A DNA stretch of 64,000 nucleotides from Arthrobacter sp. C2 (GCA_024207135.1 CP042428.1:4491955-4555954); one strand, 5' to 3'. Counted from the first letter of the stretch, positions 18,256 to 26,252 are shown. A program made the numbers and translations. The notes: a model not told the origin generated them from the sequence alone.

Positions 18256-19307
18256 TGCCCGACCGCCTGGCGCACGGCCGCCTCGATGCGGGCCGGGGTC
18301 GGCAGCACGGCGTACTCCAGGTCCCTGGCATAGGGGATCGGGACATCGGGGACCGCGACGCGAGAGACGTGCTTGAGCCCGCCGGGCAGCGCCTCGGCCG
18401 CCGTGGCGATGACCTCGCCACTGAGGCCGAAGGACTGGTAGTCCTCGTCCACCACGATGAGCCGGCCCGTCTTGGACACCGAGGCAATGATGGCCTCGCG
18501 ATCCAGGGGCGCCACGGTGCGCAGGTCGATGACCTCCACGTCAATTCCCTCGCCGGCGAGCTTCTCGGCGACATCCAGGGAATGGTGGACCGACAGGGAC
18601 AGCGTCACGATACTCACGTCGCTTCCCTCCCGGGCCACCCGGGCCTTGCCGATCGGCACCTCGTAGGCGTCGGTGGGCACCGCGCCGATCGAGCGCGGGT
18701 TCTTCTTCATCCAGCCCAGTCCCATGATGCCCTTGTGGAACATGTAGACCACCGGGTCATCCGAGCGGATCGCGGCGGTCATCAGCCCCTTCGCGTCGTA
18801 GGGGTTCGACGGGACGACGACCTTCATGCCCGGCAGGTGGGCGAAGGTCCCCCAGAGGCACTGGGAGTGCTGCGCACCGTCGGAGTATCCGCCGCCCGTC
18901 GCGGTCATCAGCACCATCGGTACCCGGACGTTGCCGCCGGATTCGAAGTGGATCTTGGCCATGTGGTTGTAGATCTGGTCCATGCAGACCCCGAAGAAGT
19001 CGGCGAACATCAGCTCGACCACCGGCCGCATGCCCTCGACCGCGGCACCGATGCCCAGGCCGATGAACGCGGTTTCGGAGATCGGGGTGTCGATCACGCG
19101 TTCGGGGCCGAACTCGTCGAGCAGCCCGGTGGTGGAAGAGAAGATGCCGCCGTAGGCGCCGACGTCCTCGCCCATCACAAAGACCTTCTCGTCGGTGTGC
19201 ATCTGTTGGGCGATGGCCTCGACGATGGCCTTGGAGGTGGAGAGCCTGCGGCGGCCCGCTTCGGGCTCGAGCGGCAGCTGGGTTTGTGTGCTGGACAGGG
19301 TGTTCAT
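18252..19307 (-). CDS. 2-oxo-acid/acetoin dehydrogenase E1 beta subunit
   Basis: A 351-residue transketolase-like subunit that forms, with E1 alpha, a thiamine-diphosphate enzyme that decarboxylates a 2-oxo acid or cleaves acetoin. Typical segments are VFVMGEDVGAYGGIF, RVIDTPISETAFIGLGIGAA and the EVIDLRTVAPLDREAI/VDEDYQSFG C-terminal domain. The start at 19307 has AAGGAG upstream and overlaps the E1 alpha stop by ATGA. The substrate cannot be read from the sequence. Confidence 0.92.
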   Translation of the reverse strand: MNTLSSTQTQLPLEPEAGRRRLSTSKAIVEAIAQQMHTDEKVFVMGEDVGAYGGIFSSTTGLLDEFGPERVIDTPISETAFIGLGIGAAVEGMRPVVELMFADFFGVCMDQIYNHMAKIHFESGGNVRVPMVLMTATGGGYSDGAQHSQCLWGTFAHLPGMKVVVPSNPYDAKGLMTAAIRSDDPVVYMFHKGIMGLGWMKKNPRSIGAVPTDAYEVPIGKARVAREGSDVSIVTLSLSVHHSLDVAEKLAGEGIDVEVIDLRTVAPLDREAIIASVSKTGRLIVVDEDYQSFGLSGEVIATAAEALPGGLKHVSRVAVPDVPIPYARDLEYAVLPTPARIEAAVRQAVGQ

Positions 19308-20311
19308 GACCTTGCTCCTTCGGTGAATACATACTTCAAGGCGTCGGCGGGATCGGGCAGGGGAGAGGACTTCGCGAAGGCGATCGCGTCCTCGACCGTG
19401 GCGGAGGCCGCGGCCCCCATTTCGGTGAATGTCGCGGTGTCGAGGATTCCGGCGTCGGAGAGGTGCTTGTGGTAGGTGGGGATCGGGTCGCGGCCCGGAA
19501 CGCCCTCGAGGTCGCCGCGGTAGCCCTGGGCGTCGCCCTCGAAGTGGCCCCACAACCGCAGGGTGTGCACCTCGATGAGGCTGGGTCCCTCGCCGGCCCG
19601 TGCCCGGCGGACCGCCTCGCCGACCGCGGCCCAGACATCCTCCACGGCGTTGTCCTCCACGCGGGTTCCCGGGATCCCGTAGGCGGCGGCACGGACCGCG
19701 TTGGACGGCACCGAGGTCGAGGCCGATCGCGGGACCGAGATCCCCCAGTCGTTGTCCTCGATGACGAAGATGACCGGAAGCTTCCACAAAGCGGCGAGGT
19801 TCAGCGCCTCGTGGAACGCGCCCTGGTTCGCCGCGCCCTCCCCGGCCACGGCGACCGCCACCCGGTCTGTCCCGGCGCGCTGGAAGGCAAAGGCCTGCCC
19901 GAGCGCCGGCGGCAGCCCCTCGGCGACGATCCCGGAGCAGGAGAAATGGGCCTCCGGGTCAAAGAGATGCATGTGTCCGCCGCGGCCCCGGCCCAGCCCG
20001 GTCTCCCGTCCAAAGATCTCCGCGGCCATCTTGCGAATGTCCACGCCGTGGGCGATGGCCAGGTGGTGCGGGCGATGCGTGGCGGTCATTGCGTCGCCGC
20101 GTGACAGGTGCGCGCCGATCCCCGCGGCCACCGGTTCCTGGCCGGCGGCCAGGTGCATTTCGCCGGGCACCAGTCCTGCCCCGATGTCGAAGCCCGGCGA
20201 CTTGTCGGCATGGTATTCGCGCAAGATTGCTTCCTCGAAGGTGCGGATCAGCACCATCATGCGCAATAGATCGAGTTTGTCCTTTTCGGACAGGACAGAT
20301 TGAACCGTCAT
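19304..20311 (-). CDS. 2-oxo-acid/acetoin dehydrogenase E1 alpha subunit
   Basis: A 335-residue thiamine-diphosphate-binding subunit. The cofactor motif is AGEGAANQGAFHEALNLAAL followed by VIEDNDWGISVP. A His-rich active-site segment (THRPHHLAIAHGVD) and RGRGGHMHLFD are present, and WGHFEGDAQGYR resembles acetoin-dehydrogenase-type E1. The start at 20311 is preceded by AGGAG. It is the first gene of the operon E1 alpha - E1 beta - lipoyl protein, all overlapping by four bases. There is no E2 acyltransferase or E3 (dihydrolipoyl dehydrogenase) in the window. Confidence 0.92.
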   Translation of the reverse strand: MTVQSVLSEKDKLDLLRMMVLIRTFEEAILREYHADKSPGFDIGAGLVPGEMHLAAGQEPVAAGIGAHLSRGDAMTATHRPHHLAIAHGVDIRKMAAEIFGRETGLGRGRGGHMHLFDPEAHFSCSGIVAEGLPPALGQAFAFQRAGTDRVAVAVAGEGAANQGAFHEALNLAALWKLPVIFVIEDNDWGISVPRSASTSVPSNAVRAAAYGIPGTRVEDNAVEDVWAAVGEAVRRARAGEGPSLIEVHTLRLWGHFEGDAQGYRGDLEGVPGRDPIPTYHKHLSDAGILDTATFTEMGAAASATVEDAIAFAKSSPLPDPADALKYVFTEGARS

Positions 20312-20713
20312 GGCCCTACTCCTGCTTTTCAGCGGTGCGCCCGGTTGACGCCAACCGTGATGGCCCCATGGTAGGCACGGGGGCAAGGGCCGGGGAAGGG
20401 TTGGTGGCATCGGTTCTGTGCGGACACCGCGGGGAGCGGCACTCCCGGTTCCCCGCGGTTCCCGGGTCCGCCGTCAAGAAGGTCGCCGGTGACCTGTTGA
20501 CACTGCCCACGATACGTTCATCGGTGCCCGCCGAACGCGATGAGACCATGCGCCGAGCTGCAGGCTCATATTGCGGGCCGGCCGTCCATGCGACTGACCG
20601 AACGCCGGGCCGCGCTTTGTGCTGCCTGTTTCGGGGGCAAGGGGTTGCGTCAAACGAGCTTTACATGTCAAGCTTGCTTTGCAAGTCAAGCACGCTTTAC
20701 ATGAGGAGTGTCC
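20312..20713. other. Divergent intergenic region with operator array
   Basis: About 400 bp between the E1 operon and the membrane-protein/regulator pair. The only clear structure is the 18-bp repeat array at 20658-20703; the rest shows no gene. Confidence 0.5.
20658..20703. promoter_or_regulatory. 18-bp-phased repeat array, probable operator
   Basis: GCTTTACATGTCAAGC (20658-20673), GCTTTGCAAGTCAAGC (20676-20691) and GCTTTACATG (20694-20703) start exactly 18 bp apart. The first two units are imperfect palindromes, GCTT-N8-AAGC. The array ends just before the AGGAG of the next gene, so binding would block expression; the HTH protein at 21190 is the obvious ligand. Confidence 0.65.
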
Positions 20714-21187
20714 ATGAGCAGTGAAACCAGAACCGACAACCGCACACGTTGGGGCCGAACCCGCTTCGCCGACGGCCGGCTTCCCGCCGTGGCCGTCGCC
20801 ATTCCGGTCGGGCTGCTGCTGGCCATTGGCGTCGGTGCCGTCACCCTCTGGACAGGTGTGGCCAGTGGCGAGCACGCCCTGCCGGTTGCCGGGGTGTTCG
20901 CCCTGGTCATGTCCTGGGGGCTCGTGGGCCTGGTCTGGGCGCTCGTCGTCGACCGGACGAGCCTGCGGGGAGCGATCGACAACCCGGACGAATCGATCGA
21001 ATCGACATGGCTGGACGCCGCCATGGCCGGCGCATTCCGCGACACCATCATGCTGACCGGCTTGGTCCTGGCGATCCTCTCCATCACCGGATTCGAGCTC
21101 GACGTGCTCTGGGCGCTCATCGGGGTCATCGTGGTCGGCTTCTTCAGCACCTTCGTGCGCTACCTCATGGCGAAGAAGCGGGGCTAA
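20714..21187 (+). CDS. Four-helix membrane protein, DUF2178-like
   Basis: A 157-residue inner-membrane protein with about four hydrophobic segments arranged in two pairs (residues about 25-75 and 110-150) around a soluble loop (RTSLRGAIDNPDESIEST). It ends YLMAKKRG. AGGAG precedes the ATG. Small membrane proteins of this kind are commonly encoded just before a Cro/C1-type HTH of about 70 residues, as here (3-nt spacing). The function of these pairs is not established; regulation of a membrane response is inferred. Confidence 0.75.
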   Translation: MSSETRTDNRTRWGRTRFADGRLPAVAVAIPVGLLLAIGVGAVTLWTGVASGEHALPVAGVFALVMSWGLVGLVWALVVDRTSLRGAIDNPDESIESTWLDAAMAGAFRDTIMLTGLVLAILSITGFELDVLWALIGVIVVGFFSTFVRYLMAKKRG

Positions 21188-21189
21188 GG

Positions 21190-21402
21190 GTGAAAAACTC
21201 CCTTCCCGAACGCCGGCAGGAGCGCCGCTGGTCGCAACAGCGCCTCGCCGACGAGCTCGGCGTCTCCCGGCAAACGGTCATCTCCATCGAACGCGGACGG
21301 TTCGACCCGTCCCTGCCGCTGGCCTTCCGCCTGGCCGAGGTCTTTGGGTGCAGGATTGACGATCTCTTCGACCCCCGGGGAGATGTCACGCCGTCGGGCT
21401 GA
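21190..21402 (+). CDS. Small Cro/C1-type HTH regulator
   Basis: A 70-residue protein consisting almost only of an XRE helix-turn-helix: ERRWSQQRLADELGVSRQTV, then the conserved ERGRFDPSLPLAFRLAEVFGC and a short IDDLFDPRG end. This is the YozG-like subfamily. It starts at GTG 21190 right after the membrane-protein gene and probably autoregulates both genes via the 18-bp array. Confidence 0.88.
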   Translation: MKNSLPERRQERRWSQQRLADELGVSRQTVISIERGRFDPSLPLAFRLAEVFGCRIDDLFDPRGDVTPSG

Positions 21403-21492
21403 AGGTTGCTCCTTCGCCTCGCGGGTGTGCGGGCCGTCGTCCCGATTGACGACGAGGGTGCATGGATCCCACTCGCGTGCAGGGCCGGCTCT

Positions 21493-21521
21493 CCTGCGGT
21501 TAGCCCAGCCATTTCATAAGG
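21493..21521. repeat. Left terminal inverted repeat of the IS1380-type element
   Basis: Begins CCTGCGGTTAGCCCAGCC and continues ATTTCATAAGG. It matches the reverse complement of the right end with a few mismatches and a short gap. Confidence 0.6.
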
Positions 21522-21678
21522 TGATGGCAAGCCGCTGATTTCGTATTTTGGTTCGTGGTTGGCGGTTTTGCTGTTTAGGGGCACGCCGATGGTTGCCGTG
21601 TCGCCGGTATGGGGCGTCGGGTTCCACGTGTCCGAGCTGGGCTTCTTCCTGGTCGTTTGGATGGGTTGGTTCACCGGT

Positions 21679-23115
21679 TCAGGTGATCAGGATGCTGTCC
21701 TTGAAGCGTTGCTGCAGGTGCTTGAAGCGTTCGTAGAGCTCCAGGAGGAGCTTGGCCTCGGGTGCCTTGCGGGATAGCAAGAGTTTGGTTTGTCGGCCGC
21801 CGTGGACGATTTTCCCCGCCATGGAAAACAATCGGTAGCGCCAGCGTTTCATGTCCCAGCGCCCGGCCGCATGCCCCGTGGGGAGCACCGCGAGCTGAAG
21901 CCAGCTGACCAGGTTCATGGCAAACATGGCAAGGTTCGCCCACGCTGTATTGGCAGCGTAGGAGTGATAAGGCAGCTTACCGAGTCCGGTGTTCTTGAGG
22001 GTCTTGATCCTGTTCTCGCACCGGCCACGGGCACGGTGCCGGGCGTCAAGAAAAGCAACGTTGTACCGGGGTGCATTGGTGAGGAATGCGGTGACCCGGT
22101 TCCCGTCGGTGTCGAACAAGCTGGCGTTGGCTCCAGGATGCAAGGGTTCGGCCCGCAGGTGGAGGCGGGTGCCGGGAGGGTAATTCTTTAGCGCAATCAC
22201 CTTGCTGGCATCGATCACCCACGCGTTATGACGCTGCTCGCCCTGCTGGTCGGTCGCCGGCTCCCAATACTTTTTCTCATTGATCCACCCGATCAGCCGC
22301 TCGTTGGCCACCGGCAACGCAAAGGACGTGGAGAACTGGAGGCCCAAGGAGTGCAGGTGGTGCAGGAACTCGCGGGAGGCCCCGGCGCTGTCGGTGCGGA
22401 TCAGGATCCTTTCACCGATCAGTTCACCGTGCTCGTCATGGAACTCATCCGGTAGTTGGGCCAAGGCTTGGGACAGGACTTCGATATGGTCTTTCGCGCT
22501 GTTGGCACCCTTGTTTCCCGGGCGCATCAAGATCGCGAGGACCTCACCGGTTCCGTTCCCGGCGCCGTAATCGGCCATGGCAATCAACGGGGAAAAGCCA
22601 TACCCACCCTTGTAGGTTGCTGCAGCATTTTCCTTCTCCGAGTGGACGTGAACCAGGGACGCATCGATGTCGATGATGAGGGGATCTTCCGCGGTGGCCC
22701 GGCGTGCCGGACTCCGCTTGCCGGCAGCCTCCCACACCTTGGATCGCAGGGTGCGTTGCATGGTTGCAAACCCATGGGCGAAGGCCTCGGGTTGGCCCTT
22801 GATCCGGGCCATGAACCTGCTGATCGTCGCATCGGAGGCGACCGACCCGAACAACGCCGGGGCGGCGCGGAGCTGGTCGACGTCGGTGACCTGTTCGCCG
22901 CCGCCGGCGAGCATCATCGCCAAGGAGCCCAGGATTTTTCCGGGTCGGTGCCCGGCCAGGGCGGGAACAAACTGGGAAAAGCGGTCCTCACATAGCTTCC
23001 GGAAGCCCAAGGCGTTGAGGAAGCCGGCCAGCATTCCCAGCCCTGCGTGGGACACCAGTGCCTGGGCAGTCAGGGATGCCGGAATGACAGGGAAAACTGC
23101 GGTAGAATTGAGCAC
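21679..23115 (-). CDS. IS1380-family transposase
   Basis: A 478-residue DDE transposase. The sequence shows DIDASLVHVHSEKENAAATYKGGYGF (first catalytic Asp), ILIRTDSAGASREFL (second Asp), and the C-terminal region RCENRIKTLKNTGLGKLPYHSYAANTAW, where IS1380 proteins have the catalytic Glu and a conserved helix. The length is normal. It starts at GTG 23115 with no good ribosome site. The start lies directly next to a 12-bp inverted repeat, which may limit its translation. Confidence 0.93.
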   Translation of the reverse strand: MLNSTAVFPVIPASLTAQALVSHAGLGMLAGFLNALGFRKLCEDRFSQFVPALAGHRPGKILGSLAMMLAGGGEQVTDVDQLRAAPALFGSVASDATISRFMARIKGQPEAFAHGFATMQRTLRSKVWEAAGKRSPARRATAEDPLIIDIDASLVHVHSEKENAAATYKGGYGFSPLIAMADYGAGNGTGEVLAILMRPGNKGANSAKDHIEVLSQALAQLPDEFHDEHGELIGERILIRTDSAGASREFLHHLHSLGLQFSTSFALPVANERLIGWINEKKYWEPATDQQGEQRHNAWVIDASKVIALKNYPPGTRLHLRAEPLHPGANASLFDTDGNRVTAFLTNAPRYNVAFLDARHRARGRCENRIKTLKNTGLGKLPYHSYAANTAWANLAMFAMNLVSWLQLAVLPTGHAAGRWDMKRWRYRLFSMAGKIVHGGRQTKLLLSRKAPEAKLLLELYERFKHLQQRFKDSILIT

Positions 23116-23116
23116 T

Positions 23117-23189
23117 GAAAAGGTGACCCTTTCAACTGGTGGATATGAGGCTTAGACACTTCCATTTTCCCAGTTCAGGTCACCTTTTC
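23117..23189. repeat. 12-bp inverted repeat before the transposase start
   Basis: GAAAAGGTGACC (23117-23128) and GGTCACCTTTTC (23178-23189) are exact reverse complements separated by 49 bp. On the transposase transcript they would fold over the region just before the start codon. Confidence 0.7.
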
Positions 23190-23213
23190 CTCGTTAAAGA
23201 CGGTTAATGACTT

Positions 23214-23244
23214 CCTACCTCATGAAACCGCTGGGTTAGGTAGG
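23214..23244. repeat. Right terminal inverted repeat of the IS1380-type element
   Basis: Contains CATGAAACCGCTGGGTTAGG. The terminal CCTACCT/AGGTAGG also forms an internal palindrome. It pairs imperfectly with 21493-21521. Confidence 0.6.
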
Positions 23245-23564
23245 TCAAGCAACGGAGCTGAAGCTGAGTGGACGTTGAAACGGAACCGGGTGGAATCCAG
23301 GTTCTCGTTCCAACGTCTCGTCGACCGCTCCGGTCGGCGATGTGTGGACCGCCGCATTTTTTCGGTCTGGGCGCGCGCTGTCAACAGCGGGCTGCTGTCC
23401 GCTGTTTGCCCTCTCCGGGCATCGGTGACCGTTCTGCATCAGGACACCGGTGGCACATCGGGCTCTTCGAACCAAGGTCCGCGCGGGTTGGCCCGGACTG
23501 GGGGCGGCAGCCCAGCGGCCACCCAGGGTTGCTTAACCACCCGTCAAGTGATTTACTCAACCCC
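23245..23564. other. Gene-free stretch right of the insertion sequence
   Basis: 320 bp without a supported gene. A loosely palindromic element, TCAAGTGATTTACTCAA (23544-23560), lies immediately before the next start codon and may be an operator. Confidence 0.4.
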
Positions 23565-24032
23565 ATGGAAAGTTATTTTGAGGATCAGCGTGGCCATACG
23601 TCCGCGCGGGATGCGCTCGATGTCATCGGGAACGATCGCGGGCGTGTCGGGGATCGGATGTCGGCTGAAACCTGGTGGGGCGCTCCAGCGCAAGGGTTTG
23701 CTGCGGCGCTGCTGGTTGTAGGTCCCGCTGCCGGTTTCCAGTGGGCGTGGCTGTTCTTCTTGGCAAGCACGTTGGTCTCCGTTGGCGTTGAGGTGTTCTT
23801 CCGCAGACGCAGCGGCCTCAGCATTTCCCGTCCTGCCGGACCGCGCGGCCGCGCCTTGCTGATCGGGATCGTCTTCCTGCACGTAGTCTCGCTTGGGGCC
23901 AGTGTGATGCTCGCGGTCATGGGCTTGCGCGGTTGGATTCTTGTCGCCGCCGCAATTGCAGGCATTTACACAGCTCTCGGTGTCATGGCTTACGATCGCA
24001 TCTACGCGGCGGAGGTGCGTCGTGCGAGATGA
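23565..24032 (+). CDS. Small integral membrane protein paired with a winged-helix regulator
   Basis: A 155-residue protein with a soluble N-terminus (about 45 residues) and four hydrophobic segments, for example FAAALLVVGPAAGFQWAWLF and LLIGIVFLHVVSLGASVML. It ends IYAAEVRRAR. No enzyme motif is visible. The ATG at 23565 lies right after a loosely palindromic element. The regulator gene downstream can overlap its stop (ATGA at 24029), an arrangement like the membrane protein/regulator pair at 20.7 kb but from a different family. Confidence 0.65.
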   Translation: MESYFEDQRGHTSARDALDVIGNDRGRVGDRMSAETWWGAPAQGFAAALLVVGPAAGFQWAWLFFLASTLVSVGVEVFFRRRSGLSISRPAGPRGRALLIGIVFLHVVSLGASVMLAVMGLRGWILVAAAIAGIYTALGVMAYDRIYAAEVRRAR

Positions 24033-24139
24033 GAGGGATGCCGTCATGGCAGCGCGAGTATCCGGCTTGTCCTCGACGGGCAGCGTCCCGACGTGCAATA
24101 TCCGCAGCATTTGCGCGTGGACTATCCATGGGAGCCGCT

Positions 24140-24445
24140 GTGCGCACTGAACCCTGCTTTGACGAGATGATCCATGCGCCGACTCGGCTACGCCTGTGTG
24201 CGATGCTGCGTCCACTCGCTGGAGCCGAGTTCTCGGCGATCGCGGCGACGCTCGAACTCAGCGAGGCGAACCTCTCGAAGACTGTTCGGAACCTCGTCGA
24301 GCTAGGCTACCTCAGCAGCAGTAAGCAGTCCTCGCCCGAGCGCTCGGACTCACGCCAGATCACCACCATCAAGCTCACCCCACTGGGTCGCCGTGCTTTC
24401 GACGGGCACCTCGCCGCTCTGCGCGCGATGGCCGGGGAGCAGTAG
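24140..24445 (+). CDS. Winged-helix (MarR/ArsR-like) transcriptional regulator
   Basis: About 101 residues: PTRLRLCAMLRPLAGAEFSA, then the HTH ATLELSEANLSKTVRNLVEL and the wing SDSRQITTIKLTPLGRRAF. This is the small HTH_27-type regulator family. The start is uncertain. GTG 24140 has GGGAG six bases upstream, but ATG 24029, which would overlap the membrane-protein stop, is in the same frame and would add 37 low-quality residues. It probably controls its membrane-protein partner. Confidence 0.8.
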   Translation: MRTEPCFDEMIHAPTRLRLCAMLRPLAGAEFSAIAATLELSEANLSKTVRNLVELGYLSSSKQSSPERSDSRQITTIKLTPLGRRAFDGHLAALRAMAGEQ

Positions 24446-24551
24446 CCCCAGCCGGGCACCCCGCCCATTGCCAGCAAGGTCGCGCTACGCCACGAACGCG
24501 GGCGTAGGGTTTTCTGCGGGCAGTCGCGCTCTACGTATCGAAACTCGTCGC

Positions 24552-24806
24552 GTGGGTTTACTGGTCGCGTTGGCAGATCGTTCGGCTAGCAAGGCCACCG
24601 AGCGCATCTGGCATGAGCAGTACGTCAAGCGCATCGACCGAGGGGTACAGCGGGCGACCCTGCGGAAGCTCGAGCTGATCCATGCGGCGAAGGATGTCGA
24701 GGACCTGCGGATTTCGCCAGGGAACCGGTTGGAGCGCCTGGCCGGCGACCGTCGGGGCCAGCACGGCATCCGGGTGAATGTGCAGTGGCGTCTCTGCTAC
24801 GCGTTC
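24552..24806 (+). pseudogene. HigB-type RelE-superfamily toxin, 3' end lost
   Basis: About 85 codons match the HigB toxin family: RIWHEQYVKRIDRGVQRATL, RKLELIHAAKDVEDLR, then PGNRLERLAGDRRGQHGIRV and NVQWRLCYAF. Intact toxins end a few residues later with an EIVDYH-like strand; here homology stops at 24806 and the frame runs on into unrelated sequence. The higA antitoxin that normally follows is absent. Active toxins of this family cut mRNA on the ribosome; this copy is probably dead. Confidence 0.75.
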
Positions 24807-24831
24807 AGCCATGCTTTAGGCGCGGCACGAT

Positions 24832-24975
24832 TCAGGCCGACGTACCAACTCGGCCCTGCAGCAGTTCCGCTGCGTTCTTCGCCGTCGCCTTGGCAGAGCC
24901 CGGGTTCTGGCCGGTCACGTATGCCGGAACACGGTGGAATCCGTCCCACGTGTGACCGACGGCTGAGGTCGTCGC
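24832..24975 (-). pseudogene. C-terminal remnant of a DJ-1/PfpI-like protein
   Basis: The minus strand reads TWDGFHRVPAYVTGQNPGSA, then KATAKNAAELLQGR and a stop at 24832-24834. The TGQNP-S motif followed by an alanine-rich helix is the usual end of DJ-1/PfpI (class I glutamine amidotransferase-like) proteins. The N-terminal part with the nucleophile Cys is gone. It lies directly between the broken toxin and the DHFR-like gene. Confidence 0.5.
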
Positions 24976-24979
24976 AGCG

Positions 24980-25522
24980 TTATTTGATTACTCGAAAGCG
25001 AAGGTGGGTCTCGCTCGCGTATGCGGAGGTCTCAAGACGCTCCAGCTCGATGCGCTGCCCCAGGCCTGCGAACAGCGAGATGCCGTCGCCCAACAGCACC
25101 GGTGCCACGTCGAGGTGCAGCTCGTCGACGAGCCCGAGGCGCAGGCACTGGCGCGAGATGCTTCCGCCGAGCAGGCTGACCCACCCGTCGCCGGCGGCCT
25201 GCGAGGCTCGCTCGACGGCTTCGGCGATGTCGTCGACCACGAAGGTGTACGTGATGCCGTCGCGCTCGATCGGGTCATGAACGCTGTGCGCCATGAGGAA
25301 GACCGGCACCTGCAGCATGCCGCCATAGGGGATCTCGCCGTCCTCGATAGTCCGGGTCTTGTTCGCTCCACCGACTATTGCCTTGATCTTGCCCATGACG
25401 TTCTCGACGACGGCGTTGTCTTCCGGAGCAGAGGGCCTTCCGAACATCCAGTCCACCCCTCCTCCCTGGTCTGCCAGGAATCCGTCAAGGGTGATGGTTG
25501 CGTGGACGATCACTGTAGCCAT
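24980..25522 (-). CDS. Dihydrofolate-reductase-like (RibD C-terminal) protein
   Basis: A 180-residue member of the RibD_C/DHFR-like superfamily, probably an NADPH-dependent reductase of unknown substrate. It begins VIVHATITLDGFLADQGGGV, has DGWVSLLGGSISRQCL (nucleotide-binding loop) and DELHLDVAPVLLGDGISLF near the end. AAGGAG precedes the start. It is transcribed divergently from a TetR regulator, and two palindromes lie between them, so it is the likely target of that repressor. Confidence 0.88.
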   Translation of the reverse strand: MATVIVHATITLDGFLADQGGGVDWMFGRPSAPEDNAVVENVMGKIKAIVGGANKTRTIEDGEIPYGGMLQVPVFLMAHSVHDPIERDGITYTFVVDDIAEAVERASQAAGDGWVSLLGGSISRQCLRLGLVDELHLDVAPVLLGDGISLFAGLGQRIELERLETSAYASETHLRFRVIK

Positions 25523-25545
25523 TGGTGTGCTCCTTCTCAGAGAGG

Positions 25546-25609
25546 CGAGTCAGTTGACTCGTCTTTATTACGGTAGCCACCTCGCTAGAGGCAAGTCAAT
25601 GGACTCACC
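25546..25609. promoter_or_regulatory. Two palindromic operators between the DHFR-like and tetR genes
   Basis: CGAGTCAGTTGACTCG (25546-25561) has perfect 7-bp arms. GGCAAGTCAATGGACTCACC (25590-25609) is a degenerate copy with the centre 47 bp away. Both are flanked by TTTAT. They are placed to control both promoters and fit TetR dimers. Confidence 0.7.
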
Positions 25610-25616
25610 TTTATGG

Positions 25617-25622
25617 GATACT
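25617..25622 (+). promoter_or_regulatory. -10 box of leaderless tetR
   Basis: GATACT lies six bases before ATG 25629; the second operator overlaps the region where RNA polymerase would bind. Confidence 0.45.
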
Positions 25623-25628
25623 GGTGAG

Positions 25629-26252
25629 ATGACACGCGGACGTTCCTCATACCATCGTGGGATAGCCGCGACAAATCGCGACGCGATCCTCGTCGCGGCG
25701 ACGGAGCTGTTCCTGGAGAACGGCTACGATCGCACGCCGCTGGCGCGAGTCGCCGAGCAGGCGGGCGTCTCCCGGGCAACTCTTTTCAAGCAGTTCCCGA
25801 CCAAGGAAGCACTGTTCGAGGCCGCGGTGCTCGCTGCCGGAGGGTCTCCCGCTTCGGAGCCCCTCGACGTCCCGACCGAAGACTTCGAGGAGGGGCTGGC
25901 GCTGCTTGGCCGCGCGTATGCAGAGCTGCTGACGCGGCCCGAGATGGCAGCGCTGATGCGAACCGTGATCGCCGAGTCGCCCAAGTTCCCCGAGCTCCGG
26001 GAGCGCACCTTCGACTTCGGCACGCTGCCCGTGCTCACAGCGCTGGGGCGCTACCTCCGCGATGCGCAGGCAGCAGGGGTGGCCGAGATCGATGACCCGG
26101 AGATGGCCTCCGCGCAGTTCCTCGGGATGATTGCATCCTCGGTCTTCTGGCCCCGCCTCGTGCACGGCACCTGGTCGATCACTGACGATGAGCAGGCGCG
26201 GGTCGTCGAGGAAGCCGCCCGAACGATCGCCGCCCGCTACGCCACTGCCTGA
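25629..26252 (+). CDS. TetR-family transcriptional regulator
   Basis: A 207-residue repressor. N-terminal HTH: NRDAILVAATELFLENGYDR, then AEQAGVSRATLFKQFPTKEALFEAAV. The C-terminal half contains the AefR-type ligand domain (RPEMAALMRTVIAESPKFPEL). It starts at ATG 25629 without a ribosome site, consistent with leaderless expression. It is divergent from the DHFR-like gene and probably represses both genes through the GAGTCA palindromes. The inducer is unknown. Confidence 0.93.
   Translation: MTRGRSSYHRGIAATNRDAILVAATELFLENGYDRTPLARVAEQAGVSRATLFKQFPTKEALFEAAVLAAGGSPASEPLDVPTEDFEEGLALLGRAYAELLTRPEMAALMRTVIAESPKFPELRERTFDFGTLPVLTALGRYLRDAQAAGVAEIDDPEMASAQFLGMIASSVFWPRLVHGTWSITDDEQARVVEEAARTIAARYATA

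Larger units (their letters stand above)
21493..23244 (-). mobile_element. IS1380-family insertion sequence
   Basis: A 1.75-kb element with one transposase gene. The outer ends carry imperfect inverted repeats (21493-21521 and 23214-23244) sharing the CCCAGC and TTTCAT blocks. I could not see an unambiguous target-site duplication, so the exact outer bases are uncertain. The transposase frame is intact, so it may be active. Confidence 0.8.

Noticed and set aside
21493..23244. Target-site duplication of the IS1380-type element
   Set aside because: Flanking bases do not match convincingly, so no duplication is claimed and the exact ends stay open.
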